Of a stretch of 21,961 nt of DNA, positions 13,377-21,614 are shown one piece after another. The DNA comes from CAYHGV01 sp964356135. GTDB taxonomy: Bacteria; Hydrothermota; Tepidihabitantia; CAYHGV01. Position 1 is the first letter of the stretch, and the number at the start of each line of letters is the position of its first letter. Under the pieces are notes generated by a model that saw nothing but the letters and a program-made list of their open reading frames with translations, made no database searches and was not told where the DNA came from. The DNA lies in the NCBI GenBank assembly GCA_964356135.1, contig CAYHGV010000048.1, positions 1 through 21,961 on the forward strand, read 5' to 3'. The position numbers and the translations under genes are program-made.

Positions 13377-14993
13377 ATGTGGAAAAAGAAATTGGGGTTA
13401 TTTATCCTTGTGGTGTTCTCGACCTCAACGCTGGCATTATCAACCCTGTCCGACACGCCTACAATACTCTGGACACCAGAAAAAGTAAAAGAAAGAGTTA
13501 AACCAGCCTGCCCCGTTTTTCGGTCATATCCAATTTCGGTCGGCAGTTTGCTCGACACCCTTGGGAACCAGTATGCCTTACTGAACCATAACTCGGAATA
13601 TGTCGCTCAGACCAAACCTCCGTTAGATATGGCATGTATTGCTTTAGCCGGCATGCATAGCGGGCTTGTCTTTCGGACATCTCCGGACAACGGAATCACC
13701 TGGTTTGACGACACACTGCTCAAACCATTAGCGCCTTCGGCGAATGTCTGCCTCAGTCCATCCCGTCCTTACGCATTCTATGCTGATTTGGGGGCTTGGT
13801 TTGGGATTTATGGATCCGGGGGTTATCTCTCGCATATCTGGGACCCGGGGACAAATTTAAGCGGGGTTGGGGACTTGAGTTTACACATCAAAGGAAAAGT
13901 TTTTGATGAGGGCAATGTACTCATCGGAGATTTTGGAACCGCCGATACGGCAAGCTGGCTCATAGCCTTCGACGACCTTTCAGTTGTTCTTAACTCGGGA
14001 ATGACTATTTCACCCAATTCTTACTTCTGCGATTGGGATTATAATGGTGGAGAACTTGTAAACCTTGTTCTGGGCGGCGCAAACGGCTGGGACTGTTCCT
14101 ATATTCCGCCCGACACCGCCAAAGAGTTTTACCTCATCGGCGGACTCAATACCCAACTTGCGGTTGATAATTCCGGCAAGCCGCTGTTTGCATTTGCTCT
14201 TCTGGAAAAAGATGCCTGGGGATCGGGTGATATAAACCCGGACCACTGGCCCGGAACCGGCGGAATCTATCTATCCAAGGCTTCGGGCGATACTGCCCGA
14301 AGAATTGACGCAGAAGAGGGACAACCCAATTATGCCTTCTGGCCCGGTATCGCTACCGGCACGATCGATGGCAAGCCGACGATTGCGATACTGTGGCTTC
14401 AGACCGATGGCAACACCGCGCAGGCTCAAACCAAATGGGATATCTATTTGCGGGTATCGCATGATAATGGTGAAACCTGGGGTGAAATCATGAATCTCAC
14501 CCGGACGCCGGATATCAGCGAGTGTTTACCCCAAATCGCCCGCCGGCTCGATGTCGCGGATAGCCTAGCGCATATAATTTACGCCGAAGCCGATGACCAT
14601 ACATCGGACATTCTCTACCGCACCGCGTTCGACGAGCAATTTATCTGCTATGCCTACTATCTGAGCCAGCATCTATTTAAAGAAATTGATATTAAAGAAA
14701 CCACTGCCACGCTCACTTTAACAAACAATCTCGCCGTCGTGCCCAATCCCTTCACCCGCTCCACCACTATCCGATACCGGCTCGAGAATCCTACCCGGAT
14801 AAATCTAAGAATCTATGATACCTCAGGCCGATTGGTTCGAACCCTTGCCGAGAAAATGGAGTTGCCGGGATCAAGGACAATGACCTGGGACGGCACCAAT
14901 GGGAACAATACTCCTCTCCCCAATGGCGTGTATATACTCAAAGGAAAAATTGGAAGGGCTACTTTCATTCGGCCCTTAATTTTAATAAGGTGA
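13377..14993 (+). CDS. Secreted Asp-box (BNR-like) protein with C-terminal sorting tail
   Basis: 538 residues. The signal peptide runs from a KKK n-region through LGLFILVVFSTSTLAL (about 1-22). The body carries two Asp boxes, SPDNGITW (102-109) and SHDNGETW (about 362-369), as in sialidase-type beta-propellers; the conserved sialidase arginine triad was not recognised, so enzymatic function is not claimed. The last ~85 residues (VVPNPF...TTIRYRL...LRIYDTSGRLVRTL...MTWDGTN...GVYILKG...ILIR) are a T9SS type-A/FlgD-like sorting domain. It is expected to be exported across the outer membrane or surface-anchored. The strong GGGGGGAG ribosome site supports the start. Confidence 0.8.
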   Translation: MWKKKLGLFILVVFSTSTLALSTLSDTPTILWTPEKVKERVKPACPVFRSYPISVGSLLDTLGNQYALLNHNSEYVAQTKPPLDMACIALAGMHSGLVFRTSPDNGITWFDDTLLKPLAPSANVCLSPSRPYAFYADLGAWFGIYGSGGYLSHIWDPGTNLSGVGDLSLHIKGKVFDEGNVLIGDFGTADTASWLIAFDDLSVVLNSGMTISPNSYFCDWDYNGGELVNLVLGGANGWDCSYIPPDTAKEFYLIGGLNTQLAVDNSGKPLFAFALLEKDAWGSGDINPDHWPGTGGIYLSKASGDTARRIDAEEGQPNYAFWPGIATGTIDGKPTIAILWLQTDGNTAQAQTKWDIYLRVSHDNGETWGEIMNLTRTPDISECLPQIARRLDVADSLAHIIYAEADDHTSDILYRTAFDEQFICYAYYLSQHLFKEIDIKETTATLTLTNNLAVVPNPFTRSTTIRYRLENPTRINLRIYDTSGRLVRTLAEKMELPGSRTMTWDGTNGNNTPLPNGVYILKGKIGRATFIRPLILIR

Positions 14994-15084
14994 ATTTGAG
15001 AGACTTGAAAAACTACAAAATTATCACGAAATTCCGAAAGGACGAAAACACGAAAAAACGGAAAACATAAAAGGAGGATAAACA
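14994..15084 (+). repeat. ACGAAA-type low-complexity repeat before the beta-helix gene
   Basis: 15016-15032 is identical to 1023-1039, and CGAAAGGACGAAA at 15035-15047 recurs at 1103-1115. In this copy the CCGCCA hairpins are absent. AAAAGGAGG precedes the ATG at 15085. Confidence 0.6.
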
Positions 15085-16857
15085 ATGAGGATTAAAACTG
15101 TTATGGTGTTTCTGGTCTCAACATCCTTATTTGCCGCTACCTTCACGGTAACCAATATCAATGATTCCGGAGCCGGCAGTCTCCGAGACGCAGTGAATTT
15201 GGCGAATACCACCGCCGGACCGGATACGGTAGATTTCACTATTCCGGGTTCAGGCGTCCACACCATTCGTCCTCTTTCTCCGCTGCCGGCTATCACCGAC
15301 CCGGCAGGGGTTTTTATCAACGGATTGACCCAAACCGGCGCCGCCACCGGTTCCAATCCTCCACAAACCGCTACCCTGATGATTGAAATCAATGGTTCAA
15401 ACGCCGGCACAGCCCACGGATTCCGGATCCTCTCTTCCAATAACACGATCCAGGGCGTGGTGATCGACAGTTTTTTACAGGATGGCATCCGCATTCAAGG
15501 GACACAAGCGGGAACGAGCAAAAATTATATTTTCTCTAACCTCATCGGCACCGACCCGACCGGAGTAATCGCACAGGGCAACGGCCGGAACCAGCCAAAC
15601 TACTGGGCAGGAGTCAGCATCATCGTCACACCGGAGGCCCCCGGTTTTGCATTCGATAACCGGGTCGAAGCCAATCTCATATCCGGCAATTACACTGAAG
15701 GCGTCAGTATTTCAAACTGTCCACCCGGTCGGGTTCATCACAACCTGGTATTAAAGAACTATATCGGCACCGACATAACCGGAACTACCGACCTCGGTAA
15801 TTTCAACGATGGAGTGTATATCGGAGAAGGTACGGACTCTAATACCGTCGAAAATAACCTTATCGCTGGCAATGACCAGGACGGAGTTGGGATCGTCGGC
15901 TATTATGTAAACAGCATCTACACCAATGACAACATCGTCAAAAATAACATCATCGGCGCCGATATCAATTTAGCGCCTCTGCCCAATTCCGGGCACGGGG
16001 TCTGCATCGGTCAATACCGCAAAAGCACCATACCCAATAATGGGTTTGCCTGCGGCAATCAGATCGGACCGGGCAATACGATCGCTTATAACGACAGCAA
16101 TGGGGTCAATGTCTGGGAACATCCGAAAGATTCAACCAACGCCGACCGCAACCGTATCACCCGCAATTCGATCTATGACAACGGCTTATTGGGTATCGAC
16201 CTCCAGAACGACAGCATTACTCCGAATGACCCGGGCGATCTGGATAAGCGCGCCAATCAGGAGCTCAATTTTCCCGTCATCGATTCAGCGCTCCTGAATA
16301 TAGGGACCGCCATTTTTCTTGTAGTGTTGGGTTCGGCTCCTCCCCATTGCACGGTGGAGGTTTTCACTGCCCAAACTGACCCATCCGGCTACGGCGAAGG
16401 AAAAGTTTTTTTAGACTCGGACACTGCCGACGCATTAGGAAAATTCCATATTTGGATTGGATTGAGCGGGGGATTACCTGATAAAATTACCGCCACTGCT
16501 ACCGATGCCAATGGCAACACATCCGAGTTCTCCGCCTGTAAGGATGTAACCGTTATCGGGTTGGCGGAGAATAATTTTCTCCCGAATTTATCCGTTCGTA
16601 TATATCCGAGTTTAATGAAATCGCACACTGCAATCAATTACGAACTTCCTTCAGCCACATCGGTTTCCTTAAAAATCTACGATATTTGCGGCAGTCTGGT
16701 TACAATGCTGGTCAACGAAAAAAAGGACGCTGGCTTTCACCAGGTAACCTGGAATGGACACAACGAACGAAGCAAGCCGGTGGCGAGCGGAATTTATTTT
16801 TGTGAATTACAGGCGGCGGGAATAATCCTCACGCAGAAATTGATTTTAATTCGGTAA
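15085..16857 (+). CDS. Secreted right-handed parallel beta-helix protein with C-terminal sorting tail
   Basis: 590 residues. Signal peptide MRIKTVMVFLVSTSLFAA (1-18). It is followed by a TVTNINDSGAGSLRDAV segment (about 21-37), common at the start of surface beta-helix proteins. Residues about 110-390 contain irregular N-x-I-x-x-N and G(V/I)xI turns (for example NNLIAGNDQDGVGI, NLISGNYTEGVSI), including two to three LIGTDxTG-like units, typical of parallel beta-helices. The final ~85 residues (IYPSLMKSHTAINYEL...LKIYDICGSLV...VTWNGHN...GIYFCEL...LILIR) are a sorting tail related to that of the preceding protein. GGAGG supports the start. A carbohydrate-binding or adhesion role is likely, but the substrate is unknown. 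Confidence 0.82.
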   Translation: MRIKTVMVFLVSTSLFAATFTVTNINDSGAGSLRDAVNLANTTAGPDTVDFTIPGSGVHTIRPLSPLPAITDPAGVFINGLTQTGAATGSNPPQTATLMIEINGSNAGTAHGFRILSSNNTIQGVVIDSFLQDGIRIQGTQAGTSKNYIFSNLIGTDPTGVIAQGNGRNQPNYWAGVSIIVTPEAPGFAFDNRVEANLISGNYTEGVSISNCPPGRVHHNLVLKNYIGTDITGTTDLGNFNDGVYIGEGTDSNTVENNLIAGNDQDGVGIVGYYVNSIYTNDNIVKNNIIGADINLAPLPNSGHGVCIGQYRKSTIPNNGFACGNQIGPGNTIAYNDSNGVNVWEHPKDSTNADRNRITRNSIYDNGLLGIDLQNDSITPNDPGDLDKRANQELNFPVIDSALLNIGTAIFLVVLGSAPPHCTVEVFTAQTDPSGYGEGKVFLDSDTADALGKFHIWIGLSGGLPDKITATATDANGNTSEFSACKDVTVIGLAENNFLPNLSVRIYPSLMKSHTAINYELPSATSVSLKIYDICGSLVTMLVNEKKDAGFHQVTWNGHNERSKPVASGIYFCELQAAGIILTQKLILIR

Positions 16858-16865
16858 GAAAATCT

Positions 16866-16885
16866 AACAGGTCTAAAGACCTGTT
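16866..16885. terminator. Hairpin between convergent genes
   Basis: Perfect inverted repeat AACAGGTCT-AA-AGACCTGTT between the ends of two convergent genes. It has TTTCTACC on the plus side and AGATTTTC on the minus side, so it may act as a weak bidirectional terminator. It could equally be a dispersed palindrome, since TTTCTAC recurs 16 nt further on. Confidence 0.5.
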
Positions 16886-16916
16886 TCTACCAGACTGTTT
16901 CTACGGATCAGCTTTT

Positions 16917-17333
16917 TCATTCGTTTATCACCGTAACCTTCGACGACAACTGAACGCCCGGTCGTAAGGTCGCCGACACCGAGCAGTATTTTTCGTGGGA
17001 AAGGTCGACCGCCCGCTTAACCGCTTCTTCGGTTACACCTCTACCCCGGACGATGTATTCCAGCTCCGCCCGCTGTAGAACCTTCGGATGCTCGTCCGAC
17101 CGGACCGCATCGACTTTTATTTCGAGGCTTGAAAAATCTGCCTTCATCTTTTTCAGGATTAAAACTATATCCATACCGGTGCAGCCGCCGAGCGCAACGA
17201 GCAGCAGTTCAAACGGCGTGATTGCCGAATCGGTGCCGCCGGCGTCGGTGCCCACGTCCATGACGACCGCGTGACCGGAATCGGCTTTCCCGATGAACTG
17301 CATCTCACCGGTCCATCGAACACTCGCCTGCAT
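16917..17333 (-). CDS. OsmC/Ohr-family protein
   Basis: 138-residue OsmC-family protein, YhfA-like subgroup by sequence feel. These proteins detoxify organic or lipid hydroperoxides using a reactive cysteine pair. The cysteines are C51 (LGGCTGMD, start of the central helix) and C117 (EKYCSV); the N-terminal strand region and TPFELLLVALGGC are typical. GAGGAGG lies seven bases before the ATG. It is downstream of rubrerythrin on the same strand with 89 nt between, so the two may be one peroxide-stress unit. Confidence 0.88.
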   Translation of the reverse strand: MQASVRWTGEMQFIGKADSGHAVVMDVGTDAGGTDSAITPFELLLVALGGCTGMDIVLILKKMKADFSSLEIKVDAVRSDEHPKVLQRAELEYIVRGRGVTEEAVKRAVDLSHEKYCSVSATLRPGVQLSSKVTVINE

Positions 17334-17382
17334 GATACCTCCTCGATTAGTTTAATTTTACCGGTAGTCGAACGGATGGATG

Positions 17383-17402
17383 GCGAGCCCGTCTGGGCTC
17401 GC
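17383..17402. repeat. GCGAGCCC palindrome between rubrerythrin and osmC
   Basis: Perfect hairpin GCGAGCCC-GTCT-GGGCTCGC with no T-run on either side. It may be an attenuator or a dispersed palindromic repeat between the two genes. Confidence 0.6.
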
Positions 17403-17422
17403 TCACCAATCGCAATCTTGAT

Positions 17423-18001
17423 TTAAAAATTCTCCGCTAAGACTTCGTAATACGCCTGTGGGTGTTTGCACGCCGGACACTCTTTCGGCGGCTCGGTCCC
17501 TTCAAAGACATAGCCACAGTTGATACAGTGCCATTTTACCGGCGACTTTTTCTTGAACACCTCTTTATTGGCGACGTTACCGATCAGTTTCCGGTAGCGG
17601 GACTCATGAAATTTTTCAACCCTGGCAACCTGTTCAAAGGAACGGGCAACCTCGGGAAACCCTTCCTCTTTCGCAATTCTGGCAAAGTCGGCATAGATCA
17701 TCGTCCATTCCATTTTTTCACCGGCGGCGGCTGCCTCGAGATGGAATTTGGTATCTTTAATTATACCTGCCGGATAGGCAGCGGTAATTTCCGCATCGCC
17801 GCCTTCCAGGTACTTGAAAAAAATCTTGGCGTGTTCGCGTTCGTTCTCGGCGGTCTCAATAAAAATATTGGCGATCTGCTCGAATCCTTCCTTGCGCGCG
17901 GCTGAAGCAAAATAGGTATAGCGGTTCCGTGCCTGCGATTCGCCGGCAAAGGCTGCCAAAAGATTTTTTTCCGTCTTTGTGCCTTTCAGTGATTTAGCCA
18001 T
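17423..18001 (-). CDS. rbr: Rubrerythrin
   Basis: 192 residues, standard rubrerythrin architecture. The N-terminal ferritin-like di-iron domain (1-140) has E21, E54, H57, then E95/E98 and E129/H132 in the positions expected for the ligands. The C-terminal rubredoxin-like domain has C159-x2-C162 and C175-x2-C178 (WHCINCGYVFEGTEPPKECPACKHP). It reduces hydrogen peroxide in the cytoplasm of anaerobes using electrons from rubredoxin or NADH oxidoreductases. AAGGAGG precedes the ATG, and a consensus promoter is embedded in the preceding terminator. Confidence 0.96.
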   Translation of the reverse strand: MAKSLKGTKTEKNLLAAFAGESQARNRYTYFASAARKEGFEQIANIFIETAENEREHAKIFFKYLEGGDAEITAAYPAGIIKDTKFHLEAAAAGEKMEWTMIYADFARIAKEEGFPEVARSFEQVARVEKFHESRYRKLIGNVANKEVFKKKSPVKWHCINCGYVFEGTEPPKECPACKHPQAYYEVLAENF

Positions 18002-18037
18002 TTGTAATACCTCCTTGATTTATATTTTTACTGACTG

Positions 18038-18066
18038 AGAATAAAAAATCGGGGTCGAACTGTCAA
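18038..18066 (-). promoter_or_regulatory. Predicted rubrerythrin promoter, overlapping a terminator
   Basis: Minus strand: TTGACA (18061-18066), exactly 17 nt, then TATTCT (18038-18043). A leader of about 30 nt carries AAGGAGG before the rubrerythrin ATG. The -35 box is the loop of the terminator hairpin at 18048-18080, and the 17-nt spacer is its descending arm plus T-run. Confidence 0.6.
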
Positions 18067-18080
18067 GGTTCGACCCCGAT
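18041..18080 (-). terminator. Rho-independent terminator of the outer-membrane gene pair
   Basis: A 13-bp perfect stem (18048-18060 with 18068-18080) with a 7-nt loop. Read on the minus strand it is followed by TTTTTTA. It lies 12 nt beyond the stop codon of the 233-residue outer-membrane-type protein. Confidence 0.9.
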
Positions 18081-18092
18081 CTCAAACAAATC

Positions 18093-18794
18093 CTATTCCT
18101 CCGAAGCGCGTTCTTTTTGCTTCTCGAAGTATTCAAAACCGACAATAAACCCGAGAGAAAAAACCGGGGTCTGGGGGAAAAAATTCTCCACCGTAACGTA
18201 TCGGGTCCCCTCGTGTTCGGTCCAATCCCGGTCTTGTTCGAGCGGCATCTGATACGTCGCTTTTGCCTCGAAACCCATTCGAACCCACTGCTCAACCTTC
18301 CAGGTGCAGGAGAATACAAGACCGGCCGATGCGAGGGGCGTGGAGTAGTCGTAGTGGTAGGCAACGTTCTGGGTATCGGGCTGGGGGATGAACCCTTCCC
18401 CTTTTTCCGAAAGACGCATCCCGATCTTGAGTGAGCCGAAGCCGATGACCGGTCGCAGGTTCATGTTTTTATTAAGCTTGATGATATAGCCCAGTTCGGT
18501 GCTGTTGATATCGTAGTTGAACAACACATTCCAGTCCTGGCCCCGGCTCGACTGCCAGGCACTGAAGTCTCCGCCACCCAAAGTGAACTGCCACAAACGT
18601 ACATAAAACGGAAAACTGAAACCCAGCTGGTAGCTGTTAAATGCAGGCAGGGTGTAACCGGATGCTCCGAGCTCATCGTGGACCGCAGTCATATTAATCA
18701 GCGTGAGTGAACCCCGCGGTCCGGTATAAATACCGACATCGAGCGCAAACCCGGCAACGGACAAAAAACAGAGCGCAAGCATGACCTTTTTCAT
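18093..18794 (-). CDS. Outer-membrane beta-barrel-type protein, paralogue 2
   Basis: 233 residues with signal peptide MKKVMLALCFLSVAGFALD (1-18). The mature part has alternating hydrophobic strands, many aromatic residues and Gly-rich turns (FSFPFYVRLWQFTLGGGDFSAW, LGYIIKLNKNMNLRPVIGFG). It ends with a long amphipathic strand (SLGFIVGFEYF) before a charged KQKERASEE tail, so the classical C-terminal Phe is not last. The start of the mature region (VGIYTGPRGSL...AVHDEL) aligns with that of the upstream gene (IGGYGGPMVVG...KLNAEL). It follows that gene by 9 nt, with GGAGGAG between. A lineage-specific surface or porin-like role is inferred only. Confidence 0.72.
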   Translation of the reverse strand: MKKVMLALCFLSVAGFALDVGIYTGPRGSLTLINMTAVHDELGASGYTLPAFNSYQLGFSFPFYVRLWQFTLGGGDFSAWQSSRGQDWNVLFNYDINSTELGYIIKLNKNMNLRPVIGFGSLKIGMRLSEKGEGFIPQPDTQNVAYHYDYSTPLASAGLVFSCTWKVEQWVRMGFEAKATYQMPLEQDRDWTEHEGTRYVTVENFFPQTPVFSLGFIVGFEYFEKQKERASEE

Positions 18795-18803
18795 TACTCC
18801 TCC

Positions 18804-19523
18804 TTATTCCTCTTCGATGCTTCCCAGATTAATTTTGGTTTTTCCGCCAAAGACGACACCCAGCGAAAAAAATGGTCCGCTCAGGCTGAACTCCGGCACT
18901 GAAGTTGCACCGCCGTAATTATCATACCAGTCCGAGCCGATCACCGCCGCGATATAACCACCCTTGATATTCAATCCGACAAACGAGGTCCGGCTGTCAT
19001 TTATCGGCAGGAAAAAGGTTATATCCGCTCCTGCCCCGAGGTTGAAAAATCCTTTGCCGGCACTGTAGGATTCATCGGTGGTGTCAGGGTCGGGTCCAAA
19101 TCCACCGCTCCGTGCCCGCTTTATTTCGATTGCGACTCCGCCCCCGCCAATCTCTACCAGCGGCCCAAGCGAAATGATGTCACCCAGGTCGAAGTGATAG
19201 CCGAATTCGCCGAAGCCCATACCAAACGCCAGGGTTGCGGTAGTACTGTCGCCGTGCGCTTCATTAAAAAAGCCGCCGCCCCAGCCGCCGACCGAAAAGT
19301 TTTTAATATACGCCTTACCCAGCCCCCCGATCATGAAAATCGGTGACTGGAACTGCGGTCCGGTCGAACCATGATAATAGGCAGTATTATACCGGTCCAA
19401 CTCGGCATTAAGCTTGTCGAAGGAAGTCATTACCCCTACAACCATTGGACCGCCGTATCCCCCGATTTGCATCGCGCTCGCGCTCACTATCATGAGTGCG
19501 ATTATCATAACGGCGTTTTTCAT
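18804..19523 (-). CDS. Outer-membrane beta-barrel-type protein, paralogue 1
   Basis: 239 residues with signal peptide MKNAVMIIALMIVSASAMQ (1-18). Gly- and aromatic-rich strands follow (SVGGWGGGFFNEA, LAFGMGFGEFGYHFDLGD, PLVEIGGGGVAIEI, FFNLGAGADITFFL). The last strand FFSLGVVFGG precedes KTKINLGSIEEE. First gene of the pair, with AAGGAGG six bases before the ATG; no convincing promoter was found upstream. Same family as the following gene by N-terminal pattern, size and C-terminal acidic end. Function unknown. Confidence 0.72.
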   Translation of the reverse strand: MKNAVMIIALMIVSASAMQIGGYGGPMVVGVMTSFDKLNAELDRYNTAYYHGSTGPQFQSPIFMIGGLGKAYIKNFSVGGWGGGFFNEAHGDSTTATLAFGMGFGEFGYHFDLGDIISLGPLVEIGGGGVAIEIKRARSGGFGPDPDTTDESYSAGKGFFNLGAGADITFFLPINDSRTSFVGLNIKGGYIAAVIGSDWYDNYGGATSVPEFSLSGPFFSLGVVFGGKTKINLGSIEEE

Positions 19524-19624
19524 TTTTTACCTCCTTTTTCCCCGGCTTTCGTTTGCTCGATTACGAGAAGATGACTCTTCGGAAAACCCTCATCGTCAAA
19601 AAACTGCATTGTTCGGGCCGGCTG

Positions 19625-21610
19625 TTACGGTCCACCCACCCGGCCTGAATGGCGCAGGTCGTGGTGGAACATCGGCCAGAAACCGGTTGCCAGCTGTCCG
19701 GTGCCTTTGATGGCGTAGAGATAACCGTCATCCGAACCAACGTAGACAATACCTTCGGACGTAAGTGCCGGCGAAGAATAAATCAGCCCGCCGGTGGCAT
19801 AACTCCATAAAACAGTTCCGTTGGGATTCACCGCATTGAGCGAACCGGCTGAAGTCCCGATATAGATCATTCCATCCGAGCCGAGAACGGGCGAAGAAAT
19901 AAGCTCTGCGCCGATATTACACTGCCAGCTCGGAGCATAGAGGTAACCATCACTCGAACCAAAGTATATGCTGCCGCTCGACCCTATTGCCGCTGATGAT
20001 TGGACCACATCGTCGGTCTTTTGTTTTGAAACCAGGCTCCCGTAGCTGATGCAGTAGAGGTAACCGTCATCCGAGCCAACGTAAACTTTACCCTCGGCGA
20101 CCGCGGGCGAGGATTTGATCGGACCACCGGTCTCATAGCTCCACTGCAAAGCACCGTCCGTATCATAACAGTAGAGTTTTTTGTCTTCGGAACCGACATA
20201 AACGAGGTTGTTATCGACCGCGGGCGAAGAACTGACGGCACCGTTGGTTTTTTTCTGCCAGATCATATTTCCATTGGCACCGATACAGTAGAGGTAGCCG
20301 TCATTGGAACCGACATAGATTTTACCCTCGGCATCGATTGCCGGCGATGACCGGACGGGACCGCCGGTCTTGAAACTCCAACCCGGTGCGCCCCCCGACC
20401 TGATTTTATAGAGATAGCCGTCATCCGAACCGACATAGACACTGCCATCCGAACCGACCAAGGGCGACGATTCGATCGCACCGGTGGTTTTAAACTGCCA
20501 GAGCTGAGTTCCGTGAGTGCCTTCATTCGTAACGGCATAGACAAGCGTATTGGTAGACCCGATATAGATAGTTCCGTCCGACCCAACTGCCGGTGATGAA
20601 TGACGAATAGCTCCGAGCTGTAGTTTCCAGAGAAGATACCCGATTCGGCTGATGGTAACCGTCAGAGGATTCGACCAGTCCGATTCGGCAATGTCGTCGG
20701 TCGCCTTGACTTTTATGAGATAGGTTCCTTCGGTCTGATAGCTGTGACTCATTGAAATGGTGTCGCCGCTGTTAACAGGCGTGGTATTCCAGTTTGAGCC
20801 CGTGCCATCTCCCCAATCGAATTTAAATTTGATTTTATTCCCATCCGGGTCGGTGGTGGTGGCATAAAAGGTATACGAGGTTCCGGTAATCCCGTTGGTC
20901 GGACCCCACGGTGCGCCGGGCGTAACCGGCGGGAGATTGGCAGGCGCGATGCTGATCGAATGAGCTTCGGACCAATCCGAAGTGAGATTGCCGGTATCCT
21001 TAGCCTTAGCCTTTATTTCGAAGATATCCGACCGGTTGTAGCTGTGGATCATAGCGACCTGGGTTCCTGAGGGCACAAACCCACTCCACTCGGAGGTTGT
21101 GCCGTCATTCCAGTCGAATTGATACGCAACGCTGTCATTATCCGGGTCAATCGCCGAAGTTAGAAAAGTATAGCTCACGCCGACAATGCCGTTGCTCGGT
21201 CCCGACGGCTGGCCCGGCACATTCGGTGGATTAGAAGGAATAGTATCGATCGTCAAAGAAATGGCGGTTGAAAAAGCCGAGGTATCGTTGTGAATATCTT
21301 TTGCCTGTGCCCGGATCAGATAGGTGCCGGGAGCGGTAAAGCTGTGGGAATCGGTTACGGTCGCGCCGTTTTCCGCAAACGCGCTAAAATCCGAAACCGA
21401 CCCGTCACCCCAGTCAAAGAGGTAGGCGATGCTATCGCCATCCAGGTCAGTGGTCCGGGCTGAAAACGGATAAAATACTGCGACATTACCCCTCGAAGGA
21501 CCAGCCACCGCCGGCACCCTCGGTGGATTGTTCTTTTCCGGATTATTGTCCGGACAACTTAAGAATAGTACTCCTAAAAAAATTACACTGCTGATTGATT
21601 TTATTTTCAT
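19625..21610 (-). CDS. Lipoprotein with three PKD domains and an eight-repeat PQQ-like beta-propeller
   Basis: 661 residues from ATG 21610, which begins a lipoprotein signal (MKIKSISSVIFLGVLFLSC, lipid Cys 19, with a slightly atypical FLSC lipobox). Three PKD/Ig-like domains follow (about 29-120, 120-220, 220-320), each with a DxDxD...FDW(G/N)DG core. About residues 322-650 are eight repeats of about 40 residues with cores such as YVGSDDGYLYCI, the BamB/PQQ-type beta-propeller pattern, giving a predicted eight-bladed propeller. The DNA shows the same near-regular repeat of about 120 bp (19700-20600). A longer frame to 21751 would overlap the upstream tail gene; its stop TAA is four bases before ATG 21610, so coupling is likely. 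No quinoprotein active site is claimed; a scaffold or binding role is more likely. Confidence 0.85.
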   Translation of the reverse strand: MKIKSISSVIFLGVLFLSCPDNNPEKNNPPRVPAVAGPSRGNVAVFYPFSARTTDLDGDSIAYLFDWGDGSVSDFSAFAENGATVTDSHSFTAPGTYLIRAQAKDIHNDTSAFSTAISLTIDTIPSNPPNVPGQPSGPSNGIVGVSYTFLTSAIDPDNDSVAYQFDWNDGTTSEWSGFVPSGTQVAMIHSYNRSDIFEIKAKAKDTGNLTSDWSEAHSISIAPANLPPVTPGAPWGPTNGITGTSYTFYATTTDPDGNKIKFKFDWGDGTGSNWNTTPVNSGDTISMSHSYQTEGTYLIKVKATDDIAESDWSNPLTVTISRIGYLLWKLQLGAIRHSSPAVGSDGTIYIGSTNTLVYAVTNEGTHGTQLWQFKTTGAIESSPLVGSDGSVYVGSDDGYLYKIRSGGAPGWSFKTGGPVRSSPAIDAEGKIYVGSNDGYLYCIGANGNMIWQKKTNGAVSSSPAVDNNLVYVGSEDKKLYCYDTDGALQWSYETGGPIKSSPAVAEGKVYVGSDDGYLYCISYGSLVSKQKTDDVVQSSAAIGSSGSIYFGSSDGYLYAPSWQCNIGAELISSPVLGSDGMIYIGTSAGSLNAVNPNGTVLWSYATGGLIYSSPALTSEGIVYVGSDDGYLYAIKGTGQLATGFWPMFHHDLRHSGRVGGP

Positions 21611-21614
21611 GGTT

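Noticed and set aside
19524..19624. Promoter TTGACG before the first outer-membrane paralogue
   Set aside because: No acceptable -10 box at 16-18 nt from TTGACG on the minus strand.
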